Shown here: in pieces, positions 36,753 through 50,449 of the stretch
Layout: every line of letters starts with the position of its first letter
Numbering within the stretch: position 1 is the stretch's first letter
Assembly (NCBI GenBank): GCA_039881145.1
Contig: JAYKKI010000008.1
Span: forward strand, 35,069,501-35,133,500
Direction: 5' to 3'
DNA: 64,000 nt
Origin: Druceiella hillmani
Taxonomy: Eukaryota; Arthropoda; Insecta; Lepidoptera; Hepialidae
Translations under genes and position numbers: made by a program
Notes under the pieces: model-generated
Databases searched by the model: none
Told to the model about the DNA's origin: nothing
What the model saw: only the letters and a program-made list of their open reading frames with translations

Positions 36753-38553
36753 ATAAATGAATAATTATAGATCGACTAACTTATCTTGAAGCATAAAAAT
36801 ATAAAATGATTACGTTTTATTATATATACGTTTTATATTAACTTTATATTAATATATTCGTTATTATGTACATTTATACTAATATATACGTTTTATTTCT
36901 AAGTCATAGAACATAACGAGTATATGAAATAATATATTTTAAAATCTTAGAAAAATCAATGTCGTAAAAAATTTTTAAAGGAAATCAAAAAGTATTATAA
37001 ATTTTCGAAGTATTTAGAAACTATAGTATCCCTTACTTTTCTTGTAATAAATAAGTATTATTTTTTGTAATACGTTTATTTTTTATTACCATACTATAAT
37101 TTATTCTTTTTGTTAACACTTTTTTTAAATGCTATTTCAACAAAGCAATAGGGATAATTTATTAAAATTATATTTTTGTGTACATAATAACAATTTAAAA
37201 GTAAAAAGCGACTTAATTTTCTTTTTCTTATAAAGACGTTTGACGATTAAAAAAGTTCAATATTTGACTGTTTAATATTTAATTACTTAAAACTTTTGAA
37301 ATATTATTTCTTAATATTATCATACGTAAATTATAATATAAAAGCATTTATTATCAAGGTGAAAATATATTTAAATTTAATACTTTTTTTACAATTGTTT
37401 TCAATTGAATGAAAAACTTTCCCAAATAATTGTATGAATCTATGGACGCGGTGCGAAGTGAAGAATAATTATTTTTCTTAAACGGAATAAAAAAAAACAC
37501 ATGATATTAGGTAACGACGTTCTGAACTCAGTATGTCGTTTGTAGTCACCGTAAGGTGACCCAGCCCTGCTCTACTAATGCGGGGAACATTAACAGAGTT
37601 TCATGATCGTTAGGGAAAATAAATTTTCTTCTTAATGTTACTTCTTGTGATCTTTCAGTTCGTAGAGTCCACCATAAGGAGCAAGCAATTTAATAAATTA
37701 TAATGTTAAGTTTTAACATAAGTTTTATTAAATTCACGTTTATTTACTTTGAAAAATTAAATGAGTCATTAGTAGGATCATAGACAAAGTGCAGTATACC
37801 CCTGTGTGGTTTATTTCCTTTTCATCGCTACGGCAACATGATTAATTTTAAATATTTTTTAGAAAATACATTCAGCTCTATAATCATGCATGTTGCTTAC
37901 AAATTAGTCAACCTTGAGAGTTTATAACAATTAGCACAAAATTTAAAAAACCGTTAAAGTTCACTTCATGTTCATATTGCACGGTCTTAAAAGAAAAAAA
38001 ATCGGAACATTTGCATAACTAATGTTCCATACCATCAGCCTACGAATCTAAATATGAATAGGAATGCATTCCTACTCTGTACTCAAAAGGAGCCTATCTG
38101 ACAAGTTTCCCTCCGCCGACCATTCCAATGCCGTATCACATCGCATATGCACGGAGTTGCAATGGAAGTGTTTCGACTGAATCAAGTTGAAAATTATGAA
38201 AACTTAAAAGGGAAAGTTCTTCCTTAGGTAATGAGAAATATTTTTTGTGGAAAATATTTTCCTCTAAAATTTATGCTTCAGCAATTATAATCAAATAAAC
38301 AGTTAATTTCTTTAAACAATTTATGACACCAGAAATATTAAATACTTTAATAACTTTCGTTCAGTATTTCCCTATTTTATCAGAATGTTTTAAGTGATTA
38401 TTTTGATGATAAGGGAGGGTGAATGCAATTTTTAAGCGTTTTTCCCGAAAACATCTATTTTTGTATTTGTGACTTAGTAAGCTTTAATTTCACACCCTAC
38501 ACGATTATTTTGAAAGAATTTGTTTTTCCCAGTTTATACCCCGAAAAGGCATA
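36310..38553 (+). repeat. Segmental duplication block A, copy 3
   Basis: Aligns with 15245-18040 throughout apart from the Helitron, and with 1-1265 from 37187. It supplies the empty site (36793/36794) for the Helitron in copy 2. No block B or C follows; the duplication ends at about 38553 after CACACCCTACACGAT and TTTATACCCCGAAA. Confidence 0.87.
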
Positions 38554-40254
38554 ATAAATTCCGTAAGATTTTTTGCCATTTTTATTCCTTTTCAAAAATT
38601 TTTGATATATAAAAATACAATAGAATGTAATTGAAATATTAAGGATTGTTTTTGTAAAAGACATAAGACGAAAGAAATCTATAATATTTTATATTTAAGT
38701 TCTTATTACGAAGAAACATTTTATTTTTCACTAGAGACAATTTTTTTAAATCTTCTATTTCTATTTTTGTTGACTTCTTCCAATTTCGTTCTGCTAACAA
38801 AAGCTGGTAAAGATTGGGGGTTTATTTCAATTATAAATTTTGCTGGCGGTAACACAACGCACAACAATCTGTCAATTTTATATCGTTTTTTAAACAGGAC
38901 ATAAATAACTTACGATTTTATATCAAACCCATATGGCGATAATTAATTTTTATGTATAATTTTTTGTAATACCTGTTTATATTAAGATACAAGTATTCTT
39001 CTCAAATTAGTTCTAACAAACGTCTTTGAATGAGCTATTAGTTTAAGAAAGTCTTTAGAAGAATTTAACGATGATTTCATTAAATTATTTTATTACAAAA
39101 ATAGTTTCATATACTTCAAAATTAATAGTGACCATCTAGTATAAAAAAGGCATTTCTCATGAATTACACTGTCCATAAACAATTAGTAATTGTTAGCGAT
39201 GTCTAACCCTTATTAAAATTGTAATAAAACTAGTCTATCTGGTGTGGAAACTGGTTACGTAAATTTGAAATGTGTGAATATTGATTGATCGAAATAATTG
39301 CTATTTTTTTATCTGTCATCTTATCTTTATATTTCGTGGTCATTATAACATCAACATTGCGTTTTCGATCTTTACTTTATCATTTATTTTAACTAACTAA
39401 AATAAAGCCGCATAAAACTAGAAATAAGAAAATATATTAGAATTTCTTTGTTGGTCATATTTTGCTATTGGATATAAAATATTAACACGCCAAATTTCCA
39501 CAAAATCCATCTAGTAGATTCCGCGTTATTGACAAATGGGGAAACGAGACAAACAAAGATCCTAAAAACAGGTTTTTCGGCTTCTTTTCCCATTCTTTAC
39601 GCAATATCAATATCTTAAAAAATTTTCCATGTACAGAAAACACTTCGTTAATTTTGTTTATATGTATACCTTTTTCGCTAACAGTATTCTCTATATGCTC
39701 TAACTGGAAAGTTTAAAACATCATGAATAATCTTTTCCTGCTTGTTTTGTGCTCAAATTCAATATTTTTTCTTTTTTTGAAATATAATAAAGTTTTGCTG
39801 TTAAGTTTTAGGTCTTTGTTCAATATTGAAAAGATAGGAGTATCATCGTAAAAACGTAACTACTAAGTGCATTTTCCTTCACTTTCATTCATTTTATCAA
39901 AATATTTGACAGAAATATCCCTAATAAGCAAAATAGTCCAACCAGCCAATTTCATCTACTAATGGTAAAAACAATGTGATTCTATTAAGGTTTAGAATTT
40001 CTTTACTTCTTTTGTCAGTCAATTATATTTTGAAAAGGCTGTAAAGTAATCGACGTTTCCTCTTCGACGAAATTACAATAACTGGCATCTGGTAGCTCCA
40101 AAATAACTAATTAAATTTAATAAACTTTTATGACGTCATTTATATTAAATGGGAAAATGTAATTTCTATAAACAGATGTTGTAATAATTGCAAAATTTAT
40201 GTTATAGATTTATTAAACCAACCTTTCATATATTTTCTCCTCTATTAAAATGAT
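38554..40254. other. AT-rich spacer, no gene recognised
   Basis: Single-copy sequence with no frame above 60 codons and no shared blocks. Confidence 0.5.
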
Positions 40255-40500
40255 TTCGTCACAAAAGCTTGCGTCAACTTTGCCTAACCACGGCCAGAAG
40301 AAATGAAAACACAGAAAGGAGTTAAGTCGATTTCCGGCAGGATAATATCCTCTCGGCCACTTTCGAGTTTATTAAGCTTCTGCGGTGCCGGATAAATTGC
40401 CCCAGCTTTTACTTTTCTTTAATAAAAAGTCATCCAGGTAGGTGACTTACATTACAAAGGCTCTCTTCGACCAATCGATTTCCTCGCAAAAAAGTATATT
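40255..40500. other. GC-richer non-coding patch, possible conserved element
   Basis: About 245 bases with visibly higher GC (AACCACGGCCAG, CTCTCGGCCACTTTCGAG, CTGCGGTGCCGGATAAATTG) and inverted GCCGG/CCGGC words. Stops break all long frames; the longest open run, on the minus strand, is under 45 codons. No transposon ends were seen. Such patches in AT-rich insect intergenic DNA can be enhancers, but here that is only a suggestion. Confidence 0.3.
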
Positions 40501-41157
40501 TCAAAAGTTCATTTGGGTGGTTTTTGTCGATGAACTGTTTACTTAAAATTATTTCCACCTTTTTTTATCGAATTTTGGTAAATTAATATAATATATTTGA
40601 GTCGGATATATCATTTTAGTAATACAATTTAATTACTATTATGAAATCCACATATAATTATTTTAGATAAAGTTAAACATTTTTTTAAATATGATATTTT
40701 TTGTGTAGTGACCAAATTTAAAACTTAGATTAATAATATTCGTGGTAAAAATATTATGAAGAGACATATCTTCCTAGAGGTAAGTAAAAAAAGTATACAT
40801 ATATCATATTGTAAATATATTTCCAGTAATAATATGTCATTATATTGAAACCTCAAAATCATGATTTAAATTATTTTTGCATTACCAAATTTTAATAAAT
40901 AATAAGCGATAGAAAATAAAAAGGTTATCGAGAAACTTTCCTCCACAGTTAAATATATTTTAGGCAAAATTGGAAAATAAGTTGACTTAAGTAACCGTAA
41001 TACTTTTATTAATTTTTAAGTTTTATATTTAACACTAACCTTATCCTTTATTGATCAAATAAGAAATAAAACAAGCATTTACATAGATATAGTCATCACT
41101 ACAAATTTGAAATGAAAGTTCAATTTACAACCATAATAAAACTCATCAACAGTAGCT
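40501..41157. other. AT-rich spacer, nothing recognised
   Basis: No frame or repeat of note. Confidence 0.5.
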
Positions 41158-41626
41158 CAACAGCCCATTGGTTTTGTCGTTCTATCTTCCTTCATTCTAA
41201 TTACATGATCGGTCCACCTCATACGTTGAATTTTTTAAATGTTATTATGTCTGATTCTATAAATAAGCGGTAAAGTTCGGCATTAGTTCTCCTTCGCCAA
41301 AACCCATTGTCAATCTGAGAATTTTGTCTGAGGATTTTTCGTTCGATACTTGCAAAGGGTTTTTCACCAGTTCGGGACAATGTCCACGTTTCAGATGCAT
41401 ATGTAAGTACTTATCCGATTAAGCTTTTATATAACAGTAGTTTAGTGTCTCTTCTGATATTATTGGATTTCCGAAATGTTCTTAGTCCATGAGAGCGTCT
41501 GTTAGCTGCAATTATTCATCCCTTCAGTTCTGAAGCCAGGTCGTTGCCGGTGTTGATTTCTAGGCCTATGTAGATGAGGGAATTCACGATTTCAAATTTG
41601 TATTAACCAATTTTAACATTAACGTT
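41158..41626 (-). pseudogene. LINE ORF2 C-terminal relic
   Basis: On the minus strand, in order: VKIG, stop, YKFEIVNSLIYIGLEI; a run of the IIAANRRSHGLRTF type; RRDTKLLLYKSLIG; TYASETWTLSRTGEKPFASI then ERKILRQ; ELYRLFIESDI; and finally RMRWTDHVIRMKEDR. This is the characteristic post-RT region of insect endonuclease-reverse transcriptase LINEs (F.YLGS..., TK..LY..LI.PV..YG.ETWTL, ERK.LR, RW.GHV.RM). At least three stops and two frame changes show it is dead. The RT core upstream is missing, as in many truncated fragments. Confidence 0.88.
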
Positions 41627-42186
41627 TATAGATAAAGTATAAAATAAAAGAAATATTTACTTTATGTTTAAATTTTTGACTATAATAAAACTATAATACT
41701 TAAATTATAAGTTTGCTAAGTAATACCACATAAAATTTATATGTAGGTCACATGTAACGGTGTTAATTTAACTTAAAACAGCACCAAGTTTAGAGCTATT
41801 TAAAATAAATTTCTTCAAAAAGTAGTATCGTATAAATTCACTATTTGATATAACACAATGTATAATACGTTATAATTTGTATCTTCGTTAATGAAGGGTG
41901 AATGACAGAGTTCTTCCTAAATGTGACACGGCGACACAATGTTTGCACTTAAACAATAAGAAGCTTTACATTTTAATGAACTTAGTGAATTATTACTACC
42001 GTAATTTCGTATTGAAAATATCGATCTGCTACTAAAACTTCCATGTTTAAGAATATAATTTCTGTAAAAAGTTGAATACAGTACTTTTATAATTTGTGTC
42101 CGCAAGTGAAAAGAATTTTAAATAAAATTTGCTTTGTACCGCTTAATGATTTTGTAGCTGGTATTAAGCTATAAACTTTTGAAAAT

Positions 42187-42478
42187 AAACACACACACAC
42201 ACATACATGCGCGCGCGCAGAGGCATGCCCTGACGGACCCCACACGCACACGAATACGCTACACGCATGCGCATGCCTGCTCGCGCACGCACTCAGGCGT
42301 ATGCGCACGCCCGCATGTGCACGCGCAAGCGCACTCGTACTCGCATGCACATACGCACACACACAAGCACACACACACGCGTGTGTGTGCGTGTATGCAC
42401 GCGTGTATGTCTCAGTGCGTACGTGCAGCTGTGCGTGCCCAGGTCCATGCATGCCCACGTGCGTACGCATGTGTATTT
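42187..42478. repeat. Alternating purine-pyrimidine tract (CA/CG/TG), Z-DNA-prone
   Basis: About 290 bases made almost only of CA, TG and CG steps. The left part is CA-rich, the right part TG-rich, meeting at a perfect 20-bp palindrome at 42370-42389 (CACACACACGCGTGTGTGTG). GC content jumps far above the surroundings. Open frames in four or more reading frames here are compositional artefacts with Cys/His/Arg/Ala/Thr-only peptides. Confidence 0.95.
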
Positions 42479-43534
42479 GCGTCAATTGGTAAAGCTTTTT
42501 CCTTGAATGGGGTTCATACTTTTTGACAAATCATTTTAAAGCTAGATCGAAAAATAGCTCTTGGGTCTGCGTTACTATTTGCAATGAGCGAGACTGTCAA
42601 AATTTAGTGCATAATTTGGCATTGCAAAGTTGGAAATAATTCACAACTTTTGCGTTCTTTCTCTGTTCTACAAGATAAATAAGTTAACGTAATAAATTTA
42701 TAGATTTTCATATAAAAATTAATTGTCGTCAGTCCCAGTTTACCAACAATTTTGAGAAATCTGGACGTAAAATTCACGAAATGCGTGTTTACCTACTCAA
42801 TGTATACAAAAAGAAATATGCTAAAATCGTCGCAGCTCAGCGTACCGCCATTCTAAAATAGACACACTGGGTTCATAAACAATTTTGCTGTAATGATATT
42901 ACACACAAATGAATATTAAGGTGATGTAAAAAAAAGGAAATTTTCAATGAATGGTTTTGACCACCCAAGACCATTGTTAAATATTTGCTCTGGGACAATC
43001 ATTTTTGTTTTCCTAGAACCTTTGCGTTGCTTCTAAAAACGCTGTTTTATAATTTTAGGTTGAGTAGTTTTGGAAAAAGGGGTTAACATACATTTTTACT
43101 TTTATTTCAGGGTACCTGCGGATATAATATTTTCTGAAACCTTTAATGTTAACCCTTTTAAACGATATTTCACACTATTTATGGAATTAGAAAGTAATTT
43201 CGGGTTTTTTCCTCTCATAAAGTTTTCGTACAAATTTGTTTTAGCGTAAGCTTTTGAAATGTGTCCGGGTTTAATATGTTTTATTACTGGGTCAAATTTA
43301 ATGTTTCCACGTCAAACGGTTTCTGAAAAAAATACTGTGACTGCAGATAGATAGACGCTTGAATAATATAAATTTTGTTTCTAGTTGCGAAACCCAAAAA
43401 AAAAGATAATGTGGATAGTTTTATGAATAAATGCTGAAATCACACTATTGACAAATGTTTTTAAAAGAAAGTTGTGCGTTATGCTGAGAACGAAAAGGTG
43501 GCAAGAAACAAGCTTTTACACAAGTAAGTAACAA
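42479..43534. other. Spacer holding the second copy of the 18338 repeat
   Basis: 42756-42880 is the same-strand relative of 18338-18455. The rest is AT-rich, with no frame of note. Confidence 0.55.
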
Positions 43535-43715
43535 TAACCTTCAAACCACTATGCAACGTTCGTGGTTTTAGCGAAGAGGCCCAACCTGGGCTTATTAATG
43601 CGAGGAGCGTTAATAGACTTAAACGATCGTTAGAGAAAATGATTTTCTTTTCAGCTTTCCTCCTTCCCTTGATTTAGAATACGTTTACGAGTCGATGAGT
43701 ACGGTAAATTTTACA
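43535..43715 (+). repeat. Block A core, fourth diverged copy
   Basis: Aligns with 355-540 through CAACGTTCGTGG, TTATTAATGCGAGGAGCGTT-AATAGA, GATCGTTAGAGAAAAT, GATTTTCTTTT and a CTCCTTCCCTTGATTTAG run. Flanking block A sequence is not recognisable, so either a small element was dispersed or only this core remains detectable. Confidence 0.5.
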
Positions 43716-46700
43716 CTGAACGTTTATCGATACTGTTGTTATTATTAACTTTTTTCGTATGCGAATATTTTTTAGTGTTGGATTATGGTTTGATAAGTTT
43801 TCTTTGACTGCCTTGTTGGATGTTATCATTTTTCCTTAAATGTTGACAGCTCAAGATTTTTAATAAATGGAGTTACCCTATGGATAAATATTTTCATTGA
43901 TAATTTTGAAATGTCACGATTTTTTGTATTTTTTCCTTTCTACAAAGTAAATAGCCAGCATAAGACAGTACAATGATTCACTTTATGGAAAATATTAATA
44001 TCAATGGGGAATTATGAAGAAATCGAAATGTTAATTTTATAAAAATGTAGAACGTGGGATTAGGTTAGATGGTAAATTTTTCTCCAGTTATTTTTTAGTG
44101 TATAAAAAAATACTGGAGAAAAAATTTAATAAATAACTTAAATAGTTAAACGAATGGGAAATCATACAGTAATACTGGGTATTAGGCTCTCCGTAATACT
44201 GGGTATTTATAGTAGCAAAAAAGTCGTGCATGTTAATATTTTGCCTTACAAACATTGATTTGAACACACATTACAAATCGGTATCCAATAAATTAATTAA
44301 CGGTCATTAATATAAAAGACGCTTTAAGGTTAATTTGCTTGCTTTTTTGATGAATAATTTAATGAAAATTATTTCAAACCTTTCAGTACATTAAATATAG
44401 GCAGTAAAAAACTTATTTATTAAAAATATTTTGGAAAAACATTCGTGTTATATGTGAAGAAGAAATCGAAGTGTGTAGGCAAGAAACCTGGTTTTAAATC
44501 AAATACGTATGAATAACAAAATTATTATCAAATTTTACGTGAGCTTTATCTATTAGTTCGAATTTGCCTTCCTCTCTAATATCAGTAGAATAATCTACTA
44601 TTATATAATTCGTAATGGAATATGATTGATTATTTGCGATAATATTCGATATTGAAACGGGAGTTACATGTTTGTTATCAAAGGTGCCTAAAGGTAATTA
44701 AAGGCGGGAAAAGCTTGAATTAACTTCTATTGAAACAATATCTCAATAATACCAAATTAGCCAAGATGCCACGTTGCTAGGAAAACAGACATGAACTTTT
44801 AGATACTTTAATAAAAAGTTCAAACGCTTTCAAATATTGCTTACATTACAAGCATTAACTTTGGCAGCAATAAATTTACTGGAAATAGAGTTATTTTAGC
44901 AGTCTAAAGTTATTTTAAAATATTTATACTCTTTAATTAAGGATGGTTGACAAAAATATTTGACGAATGTTTATTTTAGGAGTTCTATACATTATTTACA
45001 TTTACATATACTTATATCTTATAAGTTATTACATAACGTGTATATCTTATGTATCATAATTCATATGATAATAGAAAATAAACTATTCAAAAGTTTACAA
45101 TTTTATTTTATGCAGCTAATATTCAGCAATTAAAATCTTCAAACACTTTCAACAAATGTCAACATATAATAAAATTGAGTAGTATTATTTATTAATTTTC
45201 AACTTATACCTGCAACCTTTTTCTCATTTTAGTAACTAAAAATATTTAAACTTATTTGTTCATACTCATATAAATATTTAAAAATTTACGGATTTAACTT
45301 CCTTATCACCAAATACCTTTGATTTGATGTTTATTTCTCGAATACCTTTACTTAATTATACTAGGGTCTTGTAATTGTATGTTTCCGCTACCCTTACAGA
45401 ATTTACGGCATTTGAGAATGCCTTTATTGGTACTCATGCCATTCCCAAATTGTTCATTGTTGGTTTATTTTTCTCCACTCGATACAATAAATTTCAACGC
45501 ATAAACTTTAAAAAATTGTTATGCGCATCACTCTTTTTCGTTCTGCAAATAAACTGTGAATGAATGAAAGCAGTTTGGATCGTAGTAACGTAACAATAAT
45601 TTTATAAATTTGCAATATTATAATAAAAAATTAAGAAGAATACGTATTTTGGTTCTTATTATTGTTATATTAAAAAACTAAACTATAATGTTTAAAGTCA
45701 TATTAAAACAATGACACAAACTAAAGTACTTTTTTATTCAGCAACTACGAATAAATTCGTAAATAAATTAAAATATCTGTTCCTCATTTTTCAAAACCCT
45801 ATGTGGTTTCGTATTCTAATATTTTGTAATATTTGGAAAATATTTTATAATATTTGGCAAATGTTCGTAATAGCTGGTATCTACATATGCTAAAATTAAT
45901 GAACATTTAATTATTTACTTAAAACTGATTTATTCTAAGCTTATTTTTGAGAAATCGGTTCAACGTGGAGCTACTATTCCAGTTTAGAGCTGGTAAACAA
46001 GAAGCGTGTGTGTCCCTAATTAGCATATGTAAAGCAAACATATGCATTGCGGAAGATATTGAGTTTACTTTGATATAGGTTTTTCCATTGCTTACTTCTA
46101 AGCCGATTAACAATTACTGGTAGGAATCTTAGAGTAGTCAAGTAGCAAATATGATGCTAAAATTTCTATAAGGTATATTAATATGTACCATGTATATGAC
46201 AACGTCTGTCTAGAGAATTTACTTAATTTATTAGAGGCTTGTAAATAGATTTCCGACTTATCTTCATTTATAAGACAATTATAAACGATTTCGTATATCT
46301 TTTTACTACAAATAGATCATATTAATACAATTATGAACGATTTCGTAGTATAAATCAGATATAGATACAAGAGTCCCAAAACACGAAATGGCACGTTATT
46401 CACAAAGTAACTAATATGATAATTTATTATTTTCCTCATTTTCAAAAAAATGCAAATATTATAATAAAAATATAACATTTGAAAAATTACTATCACGTAT
46501 ATTAGTTTCTATATTTACTAAACTCAATACACAATTATTTCTTTGCTTGAAATGACAAATGATTGTATTGAATCTGGTAATAACTAAACAAGTTTTCAGA
46601 CACTTCTTTGAAATATTATTTGCTGCAGCTCACTAATATATTTGATAGTCACAGTTAGCGTACAAACCAAAGAAAGTATTCTTTTAATTTCTCTCAAAAA

Positions 46701-48084
46701 TGGGAATTGTCTACTAATTACATTAATTCAAATATCTGTGACGCCTGTTATTGTCTCCCTTATTAATTATCTTAAAAAAGGTGTAATAGATTTCCGCGTT
46801 ATTTTATAATAATTTCTATATTAAATTCGCATATTTCCTTCTTTTGTTAAATCTCAGTTTTACTTGATACAATATGATTAGTACAATATGATTATTTACT
46901 TTTAATTTTTCACTTTATTGTTATTCAAATTATTTGTTACAAAAATAAATAATTTGACATAAAATCCTTTCATAAACTTTGTTTCTATAATCAATAAAAT
47001 AAAAGAAATTTGAATAAAAGAGAAATGTTTAGAAACGTAATATGTTTAAAAAGGTGGAAAATTGCGTCATTTCGTTTAAAATCTAGATACAAGGGTAGAT
47101 TGTAAAATGTTTTATCATATAAAATACCTAATGAGAGATGTGCCCCACTTTATCTAAGTTATATGTACCAGGGATAGTAAAGAGACTAGTTAATCTCAAA
47201 GTCCACTTACGTATCACATAAGAGAGATCACCGTGTTATAAAGGAACATTGCGTTAGCAAGCACTCAAAACATGACAATTTCACCTTTCAACATATAGTG
47301 GTGTCATATATTACGTAAAACGCTTTTATATTCTGAAAGTTAACTTGCCTATAGCAAATAATTGATTGTATTAGTACGTACCTATTTTAACCAAAATTCA
47401 TTTTTAGTGTAACCATTAATTAAGTATCTTATCCAAGTCCCATATTATGATTTTGGTTTAATTTTCTATGTATTTTTTTAAAATTTATTTTACATTATTC
47501 GCAAATTAATGTCTACATTCTCACATATATACTGTTATTTCCTTACGTAGAAAATCTCAAGTCTATAGTTTTTTCACTGTGTTATTTTGTATTTATTTAT
47601 TCGTAAAAAAAAAAGCTTGAACTAAATAATATTATCGTTAAAAAAATATGTCGTCACAAAAGCTTGAACTAAATAATATTATCTAAATGAAGCTAATTCT
47701 AATTGGCATTATTGTCGACTACAATATTTTATTTTTGGATTTTAAAAATTACCATGACAAGGAAACAACATTCGATAGGTTATCGTTCGATTACTCTTCG
47801 GATTACCCTTGCTTTTATCATCGATATGCTACAACTGAAGTAAATAATAGTTTTTGTTCTTTTCAAAATTTACTTAATCCTTAGTCATTGTAGGGATTAA
47901 AAGTTATATAAGTTAATAAATAACACTCGGCTGTCAAATTTTAATTATCATTAACTATATCACATTTATATATGGCGCATTCGCACCGATGCATGAAATC
48001 AACGCAAAATAAAAAATAAAAAAAAAAGAAACCTAAATATCTAATTGAGTAACAAATTTTTAACCAAAAGTACAAAATACAGTC
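43716..48084. other. AT-rich spacer, no gene recognised
   Basis: Frames at 45375-45563, 45711-45893, 45919-46113 and 47687-47884 are 60-65 codons, unrecognised and unconserved. A short direct repeat GTAATACTGGGTATT occurs at 44170 and 44192; another (AAAAGCTTGAACTAAATAAT) occurs at 47611 and 47658. Confidence 0.5.
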
Positions 48085-48225
48085 AATGAGGAAAGGTTCC
48101 GCCTGAATTCACTAAGGCTGAGAAAATTGATGAAGTTTTATGATTGGTGGGAAATTTTTTTTCCAATTTGTCCTTTACTCTTTCGCTCGACGAATTTCCG
48201 ATACGAGTAGAAAAGAATTTAGTAA
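48085..48225 (+). repeat. Block A core, fifth, most diverged copy
   Basis: Weak match to 400-530: AAAATTGATGAAGTTTTATG, GATTGGTGGGAAATTTTTTT and CAATTTGTCCTTTACTC in the order of the core, then GAATTTAGTAAACTA. Homology is suggestive only. Confidence 0.3.
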
Positions 48226-50400
48226 ACTACATCGAACTTATCAAAATATATTTTACGTACATTTTTGACGTTTATTACTTGAAATTACAAATAAAGGCTA
48301 AATGTGATTATGTGATTTTTTAATAATTGTGAACATATGATAAACAAAATAAAAAAGGCTCTTTTTCTTATAACTTATAAAGTACGTAACAATAATTTTC
48401 GTTATTATTATCTGAAAAATCATTTTTATTTTAAAGCATTGTTAGTTTTATAATGCCATAAATGTATGTTTAAACTATATTATGAAATTGTTTTTTTTAT
48501 TTACAATTTATTTAATTCAAGTATATATTGTATCTATGTTTGTATTTAGATATAACCTGAAGAACCCCGATGTGGGTAAAAGTCTTCTCCAAATTGCCGT
48601 TTCGGTTGCCTTACTATTAACTATAACCTCGATCTTCTCTTCGTTTGCTGCGTTCGTTCGTTCGTGCGAATACTTGTTTAAGAATTAATATTTAACCTTT
48701 AACGCTATACGTTCTGTTACTCCTATGAAACTCAGTATACTTCTTTTATGGAACTTGTTTATTACAAAACCGAGCCCATATTTGCCTGATGTATATCCTA
48801 TATGGCACAATAAGGATTTATTTTATTCTATTTTGTTGCTACATCGTTGCACTGCTAGTAACCTTATTATATCATATTTTATCTTTTTTATGACTTCTTC
48901 CAGTTTGATTTGAACGATCGTATGATTGTAGGGTTATACATTGTAAGTTTCAATGTATAGCCGATACGTCGAATTTTGGTAGTATTTCTGTTAGGTTTTT
49001 TTATTGTGTTTCGAGGGGTTTTATCATGATCTTCCATGGTGTCCAGCCGGCTTCGAAGATTTGAGTCGTGAGTTATTTTGTTTGCTTATTTTCTCTTTCT
49101 GGGAGATACCGCGGCATTCCTTGCTATTTCATCTTATGGGTGTTAACATTTGCTATACTTTTTTTATATTTTTGCTTATAAAGAAATAGAGTATACATAG
49201 TTTATCTTTTTTTCTGAAAAATTGAAAAACTTTGAACACAAAAGTTCTGGATTAAAAAAATGTAAATTTTTTTTATTTTCTTTTCAAATCACCGTGTTAT
49301 TTGAGCGGAAAAAAGTTATATTTCGTCCAGCGCATGTTTACATGTAATTATTTAAAAAGCATATCACGGAAGCGATAATATAGTTTATTGTAATACGGTA
49401 AATATTACATACTACACATATGAAAACAATCAGAACATATTTGGATTTATTTCCATTGGAAATAAATAATATAAGTACCTTTAAAGTACTGTTTGTTACA
49501 CCAAATTCAGAAATGTATGATAAAGTCGATATTTTATTCTCCCTTAAGTTTTTTTTTCATCAAACTATAGCGATTAACAATTATTTAACAAGCGCAGCAA
49601 AACTTTTATTAGAAATTAAAATTGATTCTATAAGAAACACGTAACTCCTAAATTTTTCTAGTATTTATTTTTAATAACAATAAAGCGCGTCGAACATTGC
49701 AAAAGTAGACGAATTAAGATTCTTAACCAAATAGGTTACTAACAACCTTGAAATTTTAGCTTTTTAATATGAGTGTAGTAATAGAAAAAGCACTGTACGT
49801 GAAATATCATTAACATGGACACTCTGTCCTTTTATTTCAAACCCCTGTTTTATTTTATGTTAAGTGTATATGCTATAATTGAACGAGCACTTATTCTCGG
49901 CATCTGTTGAAGTTTAGATTTGAAAGATTGATTTTACCTGGAAATTGAAATTCAATCACTTTATGGCTGGTAAACAGATAGTTACGTGTTATTTGTATAT
50001 AGATACGGTGAATGTGAATTTATTTAGTAAATAGGATAAATAAAGACTTCCACGTGTTTTTCTGTCGTTTACCTGTGAGCAAATTTTGGTATTATTGCGA
50101 CAAATCTTGGCATACTTGTATACAGCCGACGCCAATTCCATGAGCAAGTTATAAATACTTCGTAAAAGGTATCTCAATAAGTATTTATTTACATTACTTT
50201 CCTGATATTCCCGAGAATTGTGTGAACAATCTGTTATATTTCGTGTTTACCTCAAAATTGTACCATATTGCAAGAAATCTGTATTAAAATGTCAAAGAAG
50301 TTTCTGAAGTTTATATTTCTAAATATGTTATAATACAGGCAATAGCTGGTGTCTGTTTTTAGTATGTTTGCCGTGCTGTTAATAGTATTTTTCCTTGCCG
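48226..50400. other. AT-rich spacer with unrecognised short frames
   Basis: Frames 48482-48688 (68 codons, with hydrophobic stretches), 48725-48913, 49004-49189 and 49420-49644 lie in a row on the plus strand. None is recognised; hydrophobic composition is expected from T-rich DNA. They are not called genes. Confidence 0.45.
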
Positions 50401-50401
50401 T

Positions 50402-50449
50402 CTTTTAATTAAGCAAATAATGATAACCCATTATTTGCTTCATTAAAAG
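50402..50449. repeat. Hairpin with ~20-bp arms
   Basis: CTTTTAATTAAGCAAATAAT-G pairs with CATTATTTGCTT-CATTAAAAG (two mismatched or bulged positions) around a loop of about six bases. Isolated; function unknown. Confidence 0.75.

Noticed and set aside
42087..42526. Frames up to 132 codons on both strands
   Set aside because: They lie in the CA/CG/TG alternating tract; stops are rare there in all frames for compositional reasons.
48482..49644. Row of short hydrophobic plus-strand frames as a membrane protein gene cluster
   Set aside because: Hydrophobic residues follow from T-rich DNA; no start context, homology or conservation supports them.
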